A stretch of 64,000 nt of DNA from NCBI GenBank assembly GCA_036925085.1, contig JAUPFP010000105.1, positions 124,001 to 188,000 on the forward strand. Reading direction: 5' to 3'. Source of the DNA: Brachycybe producta (taxonomy: Eukaryota; Arthropoda; Diplopoda; Playtdesmida; Andrognathidae). This document shows, in pieces, positions 43,358-55,288 of this stretch. The notes under the pieces are model-generated. The model worked only from the letters and a program-made list of their open reading frames with translations. It did not search any database and was not told the origin of the DNA. The position numbers were made by a program, and so were the translations under genes. Within the stretch, counting starts at the first letter, position 1, and the number at the start of each line of letters is the position of its first letter.

Positions 43358-43745
43358 CTGTGGATTAAAAAAAATTAATTGATTTAGCTACCAGGTAATT
43401 AAAAGTCATTTGAAATAAATCCAATTAAACTTAAAATTAAAATCGCCGTAAAGAGAGGACAAAATGAAGCACATTACTTTTCGAACGTTCACTTGTGTAA
43501 TTAAAAACTTTTCATATTGAAAATCAACTGTTATTATTTGAAAAAACATGCGTTTCCGCTGCCACACCCTGTCTAATGTATCGTTTTAAATTAACTTTGA
43601 ACATATTGCCTTTTTTTCCATTATAAAAATTAAAAACGACAGCTGAGAAATGATAACTGCAAGTTATGTAAAACGAGGTATAAAAAAGATGCATAGGCCT
43701 TCCTTAATCTATGCATCTATTGTAACTGGTAGATAAAATGCTTAC
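43358..43745 (-). other. Intron of gene D
   Basis: The shortest of the family, 388 bp, with conserved donor AAGTG/GTAAGC and acceptor CCACAG. It holds a shortened form of the old mariner-like MITE (ACCTCGTTTTACATAA on the minus strand near 43680). Confidence 0.6.
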
Positions 43746-43860
43746 CACTTTGAATAAGACAAGTAGGTGTTCCCTCTGTTACCGAATTTATTAAAATGGC
43801 CAATGTATTGCACCATATACATGTACTATCTTTATCTACATATACTGTATATACATATAG
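43746..43860 (-). promoter_or_regulatory. Exon 1 and promoter region of gene D
   Basis: The first bases upstream of the donor match the other units (ATTCAAAGTG). Several TATATAC motifs on the minus strand at 43835-43860 are candidate TATA boxes. More diverged than the others. Confidence 0.45.
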
Positions 43861-43869
43861 GCTACATGC

Positions 43870-44816
43870 AGTACAATCTGTACAAATAATAAACGGGTGT
43901 ACATTCTTCTACTGTTCTACATTCTAAAAGACTTTCTAGTTTCTTTTAATTTTGCTTCTGAAAGACAGACAGATGTTCATAAACCATCTTAACCTACAAA
44001 AGATTTATCCATCCAATTGTAATCGATGTTGACTTTTTATTCTATTGTATTTCTGTACGTTTTCGTATGTAGCAACATTTGATAAACAAAACTACACACA
44101 TTATCCACAATAATGATTAAACATATCTCAAATCAATAAAAAAAATAAACTATTTGCACTTAATATTGAACAGAAATGTAATAATGCTCGCAACTACAGC
44201 ACCTTCAAAAAAATAAATAAATAAACTCCAACTCTATTATAAATGTGGGCACATAATGCATTTTATTACATTTTTTAAGAGTATAAAATGAAAAGAAAAA
44301 AATCTATTTTTAATGGCGTCTCACAAATTGATCCATTCACAATTTCATTTGTTAAAAGACGATTCTATTAAAGGTTTTGCGCCCAATTTGGAAAATGCTA
44401 GACGGCCACCAAAGAAAATCTTGCTTTTTTAAACCGAACTTTTTTTTTTTTGGCATTTTTTAGAGACTTGTATAGACTTGCGAGTATAACGTCACTAGCG
44501 ATGATAACATTTTCGATAAAAAAAGGGTTTCCGTTTTTTTTTTTGGCATCTTTACAACAGAAAAAAAAACCTGATAAAATAACGATTCTGAGAGTTATGA
44601 AACAAAATCATAATAAATTTTTACTGAAAGAAAAATGACCCATAGAGCACGAACTCGATGGAGAGGGGGGGGGGGGGGGGGGGGGGGGTTAGGAGATGTT
44701 ATTTAAAAGCCATCCCTTTTGTGTGCTAAAAATTCACAAAATAATCTTGAGCTAAGGCCCCATATGCGTAAAAAATACCGCTAAAAACAAAAACGAAAAT
44801 TATTATATATATAATA
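43870..44816. other. Unassigned AT-rich stretch
   Basis: No gene or bounded repeat recognised. A poly-G run lies at 44666-44687. Confidence 0.4.
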
Positions 44817-45262
44817 TCCCAGGTCTGTGTGTGTGTGTGTGTGTGGATTAACTGTACAAAACCATTGAAGCACATCGGAATTTATATAAATTTGAATAAA
44901 TGAACCGTTTTTTTTTCTCAAGGTCAACTATATGTTGAACTCTTCCTTTGGAAAGTGTAGAAGAGGGGGGGAGAGAAAAGTGGGAGGGGGTGAGGGGAAA
45001 AGGTTGGAAAGTGTAGAAGGGGAGAGAGAGAGAAAAGTGGGAGGGGTGAGGGGAAAAGGTTGGAAAGTGTAGAAGGGGAGAGAGAGAGAAAAGTGGGAGG
45101 GGGTGAGGGGAAAAGGTTGGAAAGTGTAGAAGGAGAGAGAGAGAAAAAGTGGGAGGGGGTGACTGAAATTGAAATAAAAAGAGTAAAAAAAGAAAACGAT
45201 GCGCATGTGCACAAATGCCTGTGAATTTTGCTCCCGTCATTTATGACGGGTTACCCCACTAG
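44817..45262 (+). mobile_element. Complete short non-autonomous Helitron
   Basis: 446 bp starting TCCCAGGTCTGTG after a host A, ending with hairpin CCCGTCATTTATGACGGG, 12 nt, and CTAG before a host T. All Helitron hallmarks are present: TC start, CTRR end, subterminal hairpin, A/T insertion without duplication. The interior has a block with TCAAGGTCAACTATATGTTG shared with 28575-28740 and a GA-rich minisatellite. No coding capacity. Confidence 0.88.
44950..45165. repeat. GA-rich minisatellite inside the Helitron
   Basis: About four copies of a 55-60 bp unit (GGAAAGTGTAGAAG, GA run, GTGGGAGG, GAGGGGAAAAGGTT). Strong purine/pyrimidine strand bias, so it could form triplex (H-DNA). Confidence 0.85.
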
Positions 45263-48135
45263 TGTTTTATATTTTACCAGAGTTGTTAACTAGGGCAATG
45301 CAATTAAAGCACCCGCCTCAGGTGCAAAGCACAGCGGTGCAAAAATCGGGAAGCAAAGTAACTAATGATAATACTAAAAGGAGGCAAATTTTATTTTTGC
45401 CTCGGGCGCAAATATAGCTAGGGGCGGTTCTGCGTTTTACTTTGCTAGTACACTTTCGGTAACGGTAAAAGTGATTCCACTCGCACAACAAAAAACCTGA
45501 ACCGAAAACGTAAAAAAGCTTTATCTGTTGGTACAAAAAAACAATAAACACATAAGTAAATGCAAAAAAAAAATTACTAGTCTAAAGACACCTGCTAAGA
45601 ATGAGGACCCTTGCCCCGACCTCATATCTGGCAACCCTTCCTATTGGTTCCTTTTATTTTATAACATTCTGTTGACGTTTTACGCATGTGGAACCATAGG
45701 AGCCGCCATCCATTGAATAATCAGGCCAAATAATAAAGTGACCCCTTCTTTTAACTCACAACTTTGCTGACGCTAATCATTTCAGCTAGTGTACTGTTAC
45801 TCAGCTATTGTGCTGTTTTGTTTTTGCATTGGCTTATGTAAAGAGCCGGCAGGCCAGTGCAAAGCTGGTAATAGACCCAGGCCAGACGGGGAAATGGTTG
45901 CCCCCTCTCAATCTACTCATTAAGTATTTTTGAAATAAGTGCTAAATACATGTAGTGTATCGGTGTCTCTTCTACATTTGGTTATGGTCACACAGCTTCA
46001 GTGCTTGCAAACACTTTTTTATATTTTCCGGTTCAGAAGTTTTTACTGAGCTCTAGGAACGTCTTTACCAGAGGGAGTAGGCCCCTAAAAATGGTAGGCC
46101 CATGCCAATTGCTCCCCCGCCCCTTTTTCTGTTTTGGCCTGAAGACTGGTGCTGCAATCAACCTAGGGGAAGAGGGTGAATTAGCCAGATACCTATGATT
46201 ACCCAGCCTCCAACTTAAAAGGGGGTAGGAGAACTGAGATATATGTCCGTGTAGAAACAGGATTTAACAAACGATTCTCTAAAGATGTGTTTTTTTCTCT
46301 AAATCCATTAGCTCTATTAGACGTCATTAAATATATATCCGGCCATATATAGTGCCTAAAATATTTAAGTCAAACCACATAAAGATAACCTACAAATCCA
46401 TTCTAAGTAAAAAAGAAAAAAAAAACCTAACGCAAAACCATCAAATTTTCAAACAAATGCGATACAACCCTATCTCTGAAAAGACGAAGAATTCTGAAGA
46501 GGGAAGAAAAAAACCAGGTAAATTTATGCAATTGACGTCAAACTCACGTTGAGAGTCTTCGATGACAAAGAGGGTCGATGATGCCACTAGCATTACAGTA
46601 TAATAAATATGTAGAAAATATATATCTACAGTATGTACATTGTACACAGACAGAAGAAATAATCTTCCAAGAAAAATAGTGCTTTTTTAAAGGGTCTTTT
46701 TTTTTCTCTCTTTCTTTCTATTCCGCCCCAAACATATTCGTTTAAAATAGAACTAACTAATTACAAATTGAAGAGTCACATTGCATATACGAGGAGGGTT
46801 TATAAATACAACTGTGCACGCACACATTATAATTTCTTATACAGAAAAGAAATGAGATGGACGTATAATGAAAATTGAAAAAAAACACAAGAGTTGATAC
46901 ATGTCAACGTCACACACAAAGTAAAGACAAATGGTAGATTCACCCAATGAAACACACACAAAAGCCAGAAACATAGGTCGCATTTGAGAACACATGGCAT
47001 TGTATTATCTGTCTAGAAATAAGTTCAGATTTTTCTGAACAAAATTGACGAACTTGTTCAAAGTCGACACCGGTCAGCCACGTCTCTTGTATTTGAATTT
47101 GAATTTGAAAAATTACTCTGCAAGCAGCCATAAAGGCCTATGGCAGAGGGACAAGAGTCCAAGTGCAGCATAGAAAATGCATTGTCAAAACCCTATTGAT
47201 ATAAACCCAACAACAATTTCAATATTTTTTAATGCTGCAAATATATGCATTGTCAAAACAAAACAAAATTATGACTCCCATAAAATACGTTTTTCCTTGT
47301 AAGACAAGTTAAAACGAGCAAAACGATTATCACTAAGAAGCGGAGCAGACGACCGAAATTTAACACTTGGTAAGATCCAGTATGGGTAATCGATATTAAT
47401 TTATTCAAAAACTAATGCATGTATTCTGTAAGTGCTGTTGTTGTTGTTGTTAGAAGCTGACAACTCATAAAACGCTACTAATCAATGAAACAAATACAGG
47501 AATTCTCAAATGCACCCATAAATGAATGCAAGCACAATGGTTGCACATTGAGAACTCACTATGACCTAATAATCGCACTATGACATTTTTCAAAAAAGGT
47601 GTTTGAAAATGTCGATTAGTTAGTTTGAAACAATCGACTAGATAATATAATATCAGTGGTTCAATTTGATCACTTGGTGAAAGTGCATTATGGGTAATGG
47701 TAATAGATCTTAATATAATGTAAGTGTACAGGGTGGCCTAAATGTCATCATCTGATTTGGTGTGCTGATAATTTTGAAAATAATTAAAAAAAACAATAGC
47801 ATTTTTTTAAAACAGTTTCATTTAGTCCTTATATTTTTTATCGTCAATGTTCAAAAACAATATCGGCCACTGGGCCTCCTCTGGTTAATGTGCAAAGTTG
47901 GGGTTCTTTTATTGTATTTTCCATCAGTGTATTCGACATTTCGGACACTGTTCCAGCGACCAGCGTCAAGGGCTTGTTAACGTACACTTTGCCTTTCAAA
48001 TGACCCAACAGAAAGAAGTCTGCGGCCGTTAAATCGGGTGAGCTTGTTGGTCAATGCATATCGCCAAAACGTGAGATAAAATGTTTTGTATAAAAAATAG
48101 TCACAATTTCCGCAACGTTCATGCGGGTATGTATT
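45263..48135. other. Unassigned stretch
   Basis: I find no gene or complete mobile element. A block at 47425-47460 (GTAAGTGCTGTTGTTGTT) resembles 7335-7370, so both may belong to one undefined repeat. Short frames here look random. Confidence 0.35.
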
Positions 48136-49261
48136 GGGACTGGCTCACTACAGCTACCAAAAAATATAGACCTTTTTTTTCATCAAAGGGGTCACACTAC
48201 ATCTACCAAACAATAGTCCTTTTTATCAATACGTTTAGTTTAGGTTAGATTCGGTTGGGTTAGGTTTCATTGGGAGAGGTTCGGTTCGGTTTCATTGGGA
48301 GAGGTTCGGTTCGGTTTCATTGGGTGAGGTTCGGTTCGGTTTCATTGGGTGAGTTTCGGTTCGGTTTCATTGGGTGAGCTTCGGTTCGGTTTCATTGGGT
48401 GAGCTTCGGTTCGGTTTCATTGGGTGAGCTTCGGTTCGGTTTCATTGGGTGAGCTTCGGTTAGGTGAGGTTCGCTTCGGTTCGGTTAGGTGAGGTTCGCT
48501 TCGGTTCGGTTTCATTGGGTGAGCTTCGGTTAGGTGAGGTTCGCTTCGGTTCGGTTAGGTGAGGTTCGCTTCGGTTCGGTTAGGTGAGGTTCGCTTCGGT
48601 TCGGTTAGGTGAGGTTCGCTTCGGTTCGGTTAGGTGAGGTTCGCTTCGGTTCGGTTCGGTGAGGTTCGCTTCGGTTCGGTTCGGTGAGGTTCGCTTCGGT
48701 TCGGTGAGGTTCGCTTCGCTTCGGTTCGGTGAGGTTCGCTTCGGTTCGGTGAGGTTCGCTTCGGTTCGGTGAGGTTCGCTTCGCTTCGGTTCGGTGAGGT
48801 TCGCTTCGGTTCGGTGAGGTTCGCTTCGGTTCGGTGAGGTTCGCTTCGGTTTCATTAGGTGAGGTTCGGTTAGGTAAGGTTCGGTTTCATTAGGTGAGGT
48901 TCGGTTAGGCAAGGTTCGGTTTCATTAGGTGAGGTTCGGTTAGGCAAGGTGCGGTTAGGCAAGGTTCGGTTAGGCAAGGTTCGGTTTCATTAGGTGAGGT
49001 TCGGTTAGGCAAGGTGCGGTTAGGCAAGGCTCGGTTAGGCAAGGCTCGGTTAGGCAAGGCTCGGTTAGGCAAGGCTCGGTTAGGCAAGGTTCGGTAAAGT
49101 TCTGTTCGGTTAGGCAAGGTTCGGTAAAGTTCGGTTCGGTTAGGTTTCATTAGGTAAGGTTCAGTTAGGTTAGGGAGAAAGGGTTATAATTTTTTGACGA
49201 GAAGTGATGAAAAACGGTCTATATTTTGTCCCTATATTTTTTGGTAGCTGTAGTGACCCAA
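48136..49261. mobile_element. TIR element filled by a pentameric satellite
   Basis: The left end contains TCACTACAGCTACCAAAAAA (48145 on) and the right end its inverse, TTTTTTGGTAGCTGTAGTGA (to 49256), with further matching sequence (ATATAGACC and GGTCTATAT) inward. Between the arms there is almost only the GGTTN array. No target duplication was identified and no coding capacity. Confidence 0.7.
48237..49176. repeat. Degenerate GGTTN pentamer satellite
   Basis: About 940 bp of five-base words: GGTTC, GGTTA, GGTGA, GCTTC, GGCAA, with TTTCATTGGGTGA segments. Sub-arrays have longer periods: a 30-bp-class unit with GTTTCATTGGGTGAG on the left, a 25-bp unit GGTTAGGTGAGGTTCGCTTC in the middle, and GGTTAGGCAAGGCTC on the right. 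Minus-strand frames reading EPNLT or LPNRA repeats are by-products. Confidence 0.9.
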
Positions 49262-49339
49262 GTAGCTGTTCTCCCCCTAGTAGCTGTAGTGACCCCCAAC
49301 CATTGCTGCATATACTTCTGGTTACTGCTGCTCTTGTTA

Positions 49340-49608
49340 GGCCCGTAGCAAATTAGGCAACAAAATGAGCTTGTAACCAGCAACAGTCCCCAGAGACTGT
49401 TACTGGTGATGCTACACTAGCGCCACCACTGCAGTTGCAGGCACCAAAATGGTAGCTTGCAACAGTAGCAGGTCGATGTTGCCTCTGCTCAGTATAGTGA
49501 GCAGAGGGAACAAGCAACCATTGTCTGCCAGCAACTACTTTCTTGTCACGTGATCATAATTCGGCTGCTGGTTGCTCGCTCGTTTGGTTCCCTAATTTGC
49601 GCCCGGCC
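49340..49608. mobile_element. Harbinger-like palindromic MITE (second family)
   Basis: Ends GGCCCGTAGCAAATTAGG and CCTAATTTGCGCCCGGCC are inverted, flanked by TTA on both sides. The interior is made of CAGCAAC/GTTGCTG motifs arranged as a fold-back. Related in style to, but distinct from, the TGGCGCATTCACAC family. Confidence 0.85.
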
Positions 49609-49611
49609 TTA

Positions 49612-52600
49612 GAAGTTGGCTCCTAGAATACTTTTACTGAAAGAACCTGAGGCATTTTTCAAATACATCCAAATAAAACAATGACAATGAGCAAAAAAAA
49701 AACACACCAGTTGAATTGCCATCAAAAGGTAATAATCATAAAATGTTACTATAGAAAAAGAGAAGAAAGTGAGTGAGAGTGAAAAAAAAAGAGAACAGAA
49801 GGTAAACTAACTCAAAAGCAAACACTTGAAAGATGAAGAACAAGAAAAACACCAACGTTTCTGTACTTATATGCTAGTAGCACCATCACCAAAATGCAAG
49901 AAAAACAGAAGACAACTCTCCCAAATACATTCTATGTCTTTCAACAACTTTCATAGTGTTTGAGTAAGTATTAAAGGGATGGTTGAAGACAACTGAAGAG
50001 AGTATAGGACACAAAAAAAATGCAATAAAAACCTACTGAATCAGATAAAACTTTAAACATTGTGGAGATTAAAATAAGACAAACAACCTTAGAGAAGAAC
50101 CTCTAACAGACAATTTCAGAACTAACCTTTCAATGTAATAACAAAAATTGTGGAGACTAAAGCACAACAAAGGAAAACTAGTAAACCACATAAGTTTATT
50201 ACATTCTAAACATATAATTATTAATTAGTTAACCAACGTCAGCTCTAGCCAAGTATAAACAGCTTAAGGCTAACAGCATACTCATTACTGAGCTCAAATT
50301 CACATCAAATAAGCCTAGCCTAAATTACAGTGAATACCAAACGGTATTTATTATATTAAAGGTGTTAACATTATTTAATATTATCATATTATACATTTTA
50401 AACTTATTCAAATTATATTATATTATATTATTCAAAAAAATATTACACGCAGCCGCCCATGCACTAAACCAGCCGTTCCAACTTCGCAAAGGGTACACTG
50501 TGGTACACTGGTATGCCTTAAATTTTACTATGTGGGCATCGATTTTTTTTTCAGATAAGAAACTGGCTTAGTCAGAAAGACCTTAAAAGTCTACAAAACG
50601 TTTCAATGATTCCTGCACAGTTAGTGGCAGAGTATTGTGCAAAATTTACAGCAATATTTTAGTCCTTTTGTGCATTGAATATTGCCTTAAAACAGCCAAT
50701 GTGATCGTAACTTAAAGCTGCGATCACACTGGCTAGATATCCCACAAGATTTAAATACAATATACAAGAATTAAGTCAAATCTCACACGAATTCTTGCAA
50801 AAACGAAAATCAGGCAGGCATTTTTTTTCTCTGCAAGCTAGTAAAGTGTGCAAGAAACTACTGCAAGTCATACAAGCGTATTATCACTAATTCAAAAACA
50901 AATAGCAAGTGAAGCCCGCAGCAAATATTGCTTGCTTGATCACTGCTTAAGACTAAAGTCAACATTGCAATTAGGCCTACTAATTAAGCACAATTTCAAG
51001 ACAGCTGTGTTTGCACATCATCATCACCACCACCACCATCATTCATCACACATACATCATAGACGTTAAAAAATGTCCCCATTTGTGGCAACAGTAAAAG
51101 TTCAATAGTAACAACCATCTGTTGCGGTGGATTCTAATTCTTAAATCATTTTTCATACAATTTTGTAATGTTGTTACTAAGGACCTTTTAATGATTTTTT
51201 AAGTCAAAGCTAGTTAGTACAGTGTATATGAAGTTAGTTTTAACAAGTTTAGCTTAGCATAAACCATACAGTATTTTCTAAACTTATGATGTTTATCATA
51301 ACACAAATAAAACACTGAAAAGATGTCGGTGATTTAAATTGCAATAATTCATACATAATAATTTTGTTGAATTTCGACATTTCAGCATCTGTTTTGACAA
51401 GTTTCAGCTAAAATTAGCAGTGAAAAATTACGTGATGCAAAACTTTAACGTAATAATTAAATATAACTAATATATTTATGTTGTAAAATGAAGCAAGCTC
51501 AAGAAGTCCAATTACTGAAATTGTTCAGAAAACGCAAAAAAAAAAAAACGAAACCTTTTTACATGTAAACAGAAAACCAGGATTTCGAGTGACTTTTACT
51601 TTGTTTTTCTAAATTATAGTGGGAAAAAATAAACAAATATTACAGATATCGATTCAGCTCTGAAAATTGTTTAAAAAACTGCATTAAAATAGGTATGGCC
51701 AAAATATAGACTTACAAAGTTTTGAAAGAAAAAGCTCCTCACATAATTAATTACACAACTGACTTCGCCTAAATATGCAACTGCAGACGATAGCAAAAAT
51801 CGACTTTTCATAACATTTATCAATTCAGTAGATAGCATTCCATTTAGAAAAATTGCGAAATGCTAACAGCCTGGAACACACCATGCGTCAAATGCCTTCA
51901 ATGCAGGACGAATGATTTGACACAGTGTGGCTGTGAGAGACGGATGTCGAGGGTCAGATGCCGAGCGTCCAACTTTCAACATGGGAAGGCATTCGGCCAA
52001 GTATCGGTTTCCTTGTCCCGTGTCAAAGGTGTCTTCTAATGTTTGCCCCAACGTTGGAACTTACATAGAACCAATGTAAGACACATAATCTGACAAGCAG
52101 AGGCAAATGTTGAAGATAAATATGGCTACAATGTTGGACACGTAGTGTGTCCCAGACTTTACAAATCTCACCTCAGCTGGAAGATTGGCACAACTCAAAA
52201 AAAAAACTTTTTGGGGGAAAATGAGTTTAAAGTTGCAATTTTTCTACCTCAGTCTATTGTAAGAGAGCCAAATAAACCGATATTGAGAACAGTCAAACCG
52301 GTTCTTGTACTTGAGAAGCTTAGCAAAGTTAGCCATGAACCTTCTCTTAACTTTAAACTTATTTTCCCAAAAAAGTGTTTTTGTGAGATGTGCCACTCTT
52401 CTAGCCGATGTGCGATATGTATATTTTTCAATACTCCAACCAGTACGTTAGTACCATAGTAATAGTATACGAGCGTATCTGTTCTCTAGTCAAACAGTAT
52501 CAGAGTAGGCGCAATACCTCTAAATATCTCTAGGGGGAAATAACATTTTTAATACAAAACTCAGCTATCTATTATGAAATTCTCATAATTTTTACTTATA

Positions 52601-53615
52601 ATGCCATTCAGGTAATACAGCTTGCAACTTTAAACACGTAAAACATACAACGTAATTTATTTTCAAGTTACTTTACACAGCTATAGGCCCCTCCTACATG
52701 TATTTCAAAATGTTCCATTAAGTTTAACGCGTTTTCAAAAATTTCGCAAAAGTTTTCAACAATATAAATTAATTAATTATGAAATTGTTCATCAACAGCT
52801 TTGATATAAAAAGTATAGCTTCTTTAGGAAAAAAAAAATCACACACATACACATACAGACCAACATAAATTAGAATTAGAAATAAAAAAATCAGAATATT
52901 TCTACGCTGCTTTGGAATGAAAGATATATGGCACTTTCTTCTAAATGCCCATTACAAAATGAAATTCACTGGAATTTTTTTACGCGCGGGTTATTATTCC
53001 CTTACAGTGTTTCAGAATATAACATAAGAGACTGAAGAGTCTAAATGAAGTCTCATTTTTTTTTAACCTTGGGTAAAAAAAAACATACTTGCAGACACTA
53101 AATGGAATGTTCATCACTCTTTCACATCATTAGCACTAACCAATACTATCATAAAGCTCGAACATCAACAGGGGAATCGAAATTTGTTCCCAAGTCCTTT
53201 TCTTTTTACACGAATCCTAATAATGAGTTCTGAAGAAGAGCAAAAATCGATTTCCAATATCTTTCTCACTTTATTGCTTTGTCTTCATATACCACACATA
53301 TCACAAGAAGACCCATTCATGCGACTAGATTGCACTTACACCTAAGATCTTAGCATAAAAAGCAGGAAAACTAATTTTTAATGAAAAAAAATGGGAATTT
53401 CACGTATCAGTGGAATTCTATATATTGAAAATGCACGAGCTGTTATAGGCCTACTATAAAGATGGCGTAGGCAATACCGCCAAAGTAAAAAAAAATTGTT
53501 ATTCAGAACGACTACAATGTGTAAAATCGTTAATCTGCACAATTACGCGTGTTTCAGACCAAAAACAAAAATCGAACTATTTATTTAAATCAAACACCGG
53601 ATTTTTTGTTGTAGA
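49612..53615. other. Unassigned stretch with one possible MITE
   Basis: 4 kb with no recognisable gene. At about 51868-52158 the edges CCTGGAACACACCATGCGTC and GTGTGTCCCAGAC are loosely inverted, suggesting a MITE with higher GC than its surroundings. The stretch 50720-50850 starts AAAGCTGCGATCACACTGGC, a Harbinger-like end without a partner. Confidence 0.35.
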
Positions 53616-54117
53616 GACCATTACCTCCAGAAATTTCTTGTCAAGATTACCAAGACGATTCTTAAAATTTAAAATAAGTGATTAACATAATTTAAAAAAA
53701 TAAAAAATCAATTGACTTCATGTAAATGAACTTTATCAGATAGATGCGCCACCAAATAACAGACATTGGAACCAAAAACCCCCAAAGTCTACTCTTCAAC
53801 TCGAATTCCGATGTGTTGCAATCGCCTCAACATTACTTTCATTTCAACGTAGGCCTACTATGGATTTAACATTTGAATTATTCCACATGGAAGGTTGTAT
53901 TCAGTTGTATATGAATAGGGAATACCTATATTTCATTAAGGAATTCTGGAAATGTGAGATGACAACCTTCGCCACAAAAATGGGGGCGGGGGAGACTTTG
54001 GTTTTGGAAATTTAAAATGGCGTCATTTTGGTGACTCAGGAAAAGTCACTTCATTTTCTAGTTTTTTATGGTTTTATTGACTTATTTTAAGAAAAGAAAT
54101 TTCTGGAGGTAATGGTC
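53616..54117. mobile_element. TIR element, 0.5 kb
   Basis: GACCATTACCTCCAGAAATT at 53616 returns inverted, ending at 54117, a perfect match of at least 24 bp. The interior is AT-rich without coding potential. A duplication cannot be fixed because both flanks contain TA-rich sequence. Confidence 0.75.
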
Positions 54118-55288
54118 TAAGATTTCTAAAAAAAAACATCTTTTACACTAAAATTGAACACAAACTTTAATTGTCATAAAGCTGTTTATGAACAGCTGAT
54201 TTTCAAATCCTGGTTATTCTGCATTACAGAAAGAATAAGAAGACGAGAGTGATAGTGTTTGAAATAAAATATTTATAGTATTTTCATTTTGATATTCAAT
54301 TCAATTCAGTACATCTTAAAGTTGGGCCAACAACATGCTCATCAAACATTAATTAAGCTATACCCGTCTAGTTTTGAAAACACTTAAAAAGTTTGTCCAC
54401 TTAAAGTTGGGTCTTTTTTTAGACTGACATGAAAAGAAATCAACATGAAAATTAACCTTAACTGAGCTAACCCCGCCTACTTTCTAAAACACTTTCATAG
54501 TCAATTTTTAATTTTGCTCCTGAGAAAACAGGGGCAAAATTAAGAGAAACTAGAAAGTGGTTTGGAAAGTAGAAGGGTGGTTTAATTACTTAAAGATATT
54601 TTCATGTTGTTATCTCTCAAAATAAACTTTTTTTTTAAACAAAAATAAAAATAACATTGCTACCCGTCGTCTGCTTAAAGTTGGGACATTTTCAAACTGA
54701 TGTAAAAAGCTTATTTTGAAAAATATAAACTTAAAATTACCCTTAAGTGATCGAGCTATAGTTGTAGCTACCTTTCTAGTTTATAAAACACATTCAACTT
54801 TCTCTTCATTTTAAACTTTGAAAGAAAGAATAATCAAGAGTTCGGAGAGACAGTTACACTTTAAAACAACCTCAACTGTCACCTAACGTTTCTTTTTAGC
54901 ATCATTCTACATCAGCTTTTTTGCAAAAACAAAAAAAAGTTTACGAAAACGAACTTTTAGAAGTAAAAAGTGAAATCAGATCTAGTTTACATTTTTTGCC
55001 GTCGGTTACGCGGCATTATGGAAACCCTGGTTACAACCACCGCTATGTCATGTGAGATCCTCCAACAACTGTCAAACAAGGATTTCAGCTTTTTCATTCA
55101 TTAATTTCACCCACTACCTTAATTGCCTGAGTTTTTTTTTTTAGTTTTTTGTTTTAATGATGTCTGTAACATGATACATTGCCAGGCATTCCTTTGATAA
55201 AAAGTTAAAACATTTATAATGAAAAAAAGTTAACTTTTATATATAAAAAATACGAATTTGAGCACAGAACTAAAGTTGTATCTAGACG
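54118..55288. other. Unassigned stretch with fold-back repeats
   Basis: The motif CTTAAAGTTGGG recurs at about 54313, 54401 and 54674. Around 54430-54640, CATGAAAATTAACC/GTTAATTTTC-like and ACTTTCTA/TAGAAAGT blocks are arranged as loose inverted repeats. No gene recognised. Confidence 0.4.

Noticed and set aside
44848-45240. Ser/Pro/Phe-rich frames on the minus strand
   Set aside because: They are translations of the GA-rich minisatellite inside a short Helitron.
48237-49176. Interstitial telomere (TTAGG or TTAGGG type)
   Set aside because: TTAGG words occur but most pentamers are GGTTC, GCTTC or GGTGA, and the array lies between inverted arms of a TIR element.
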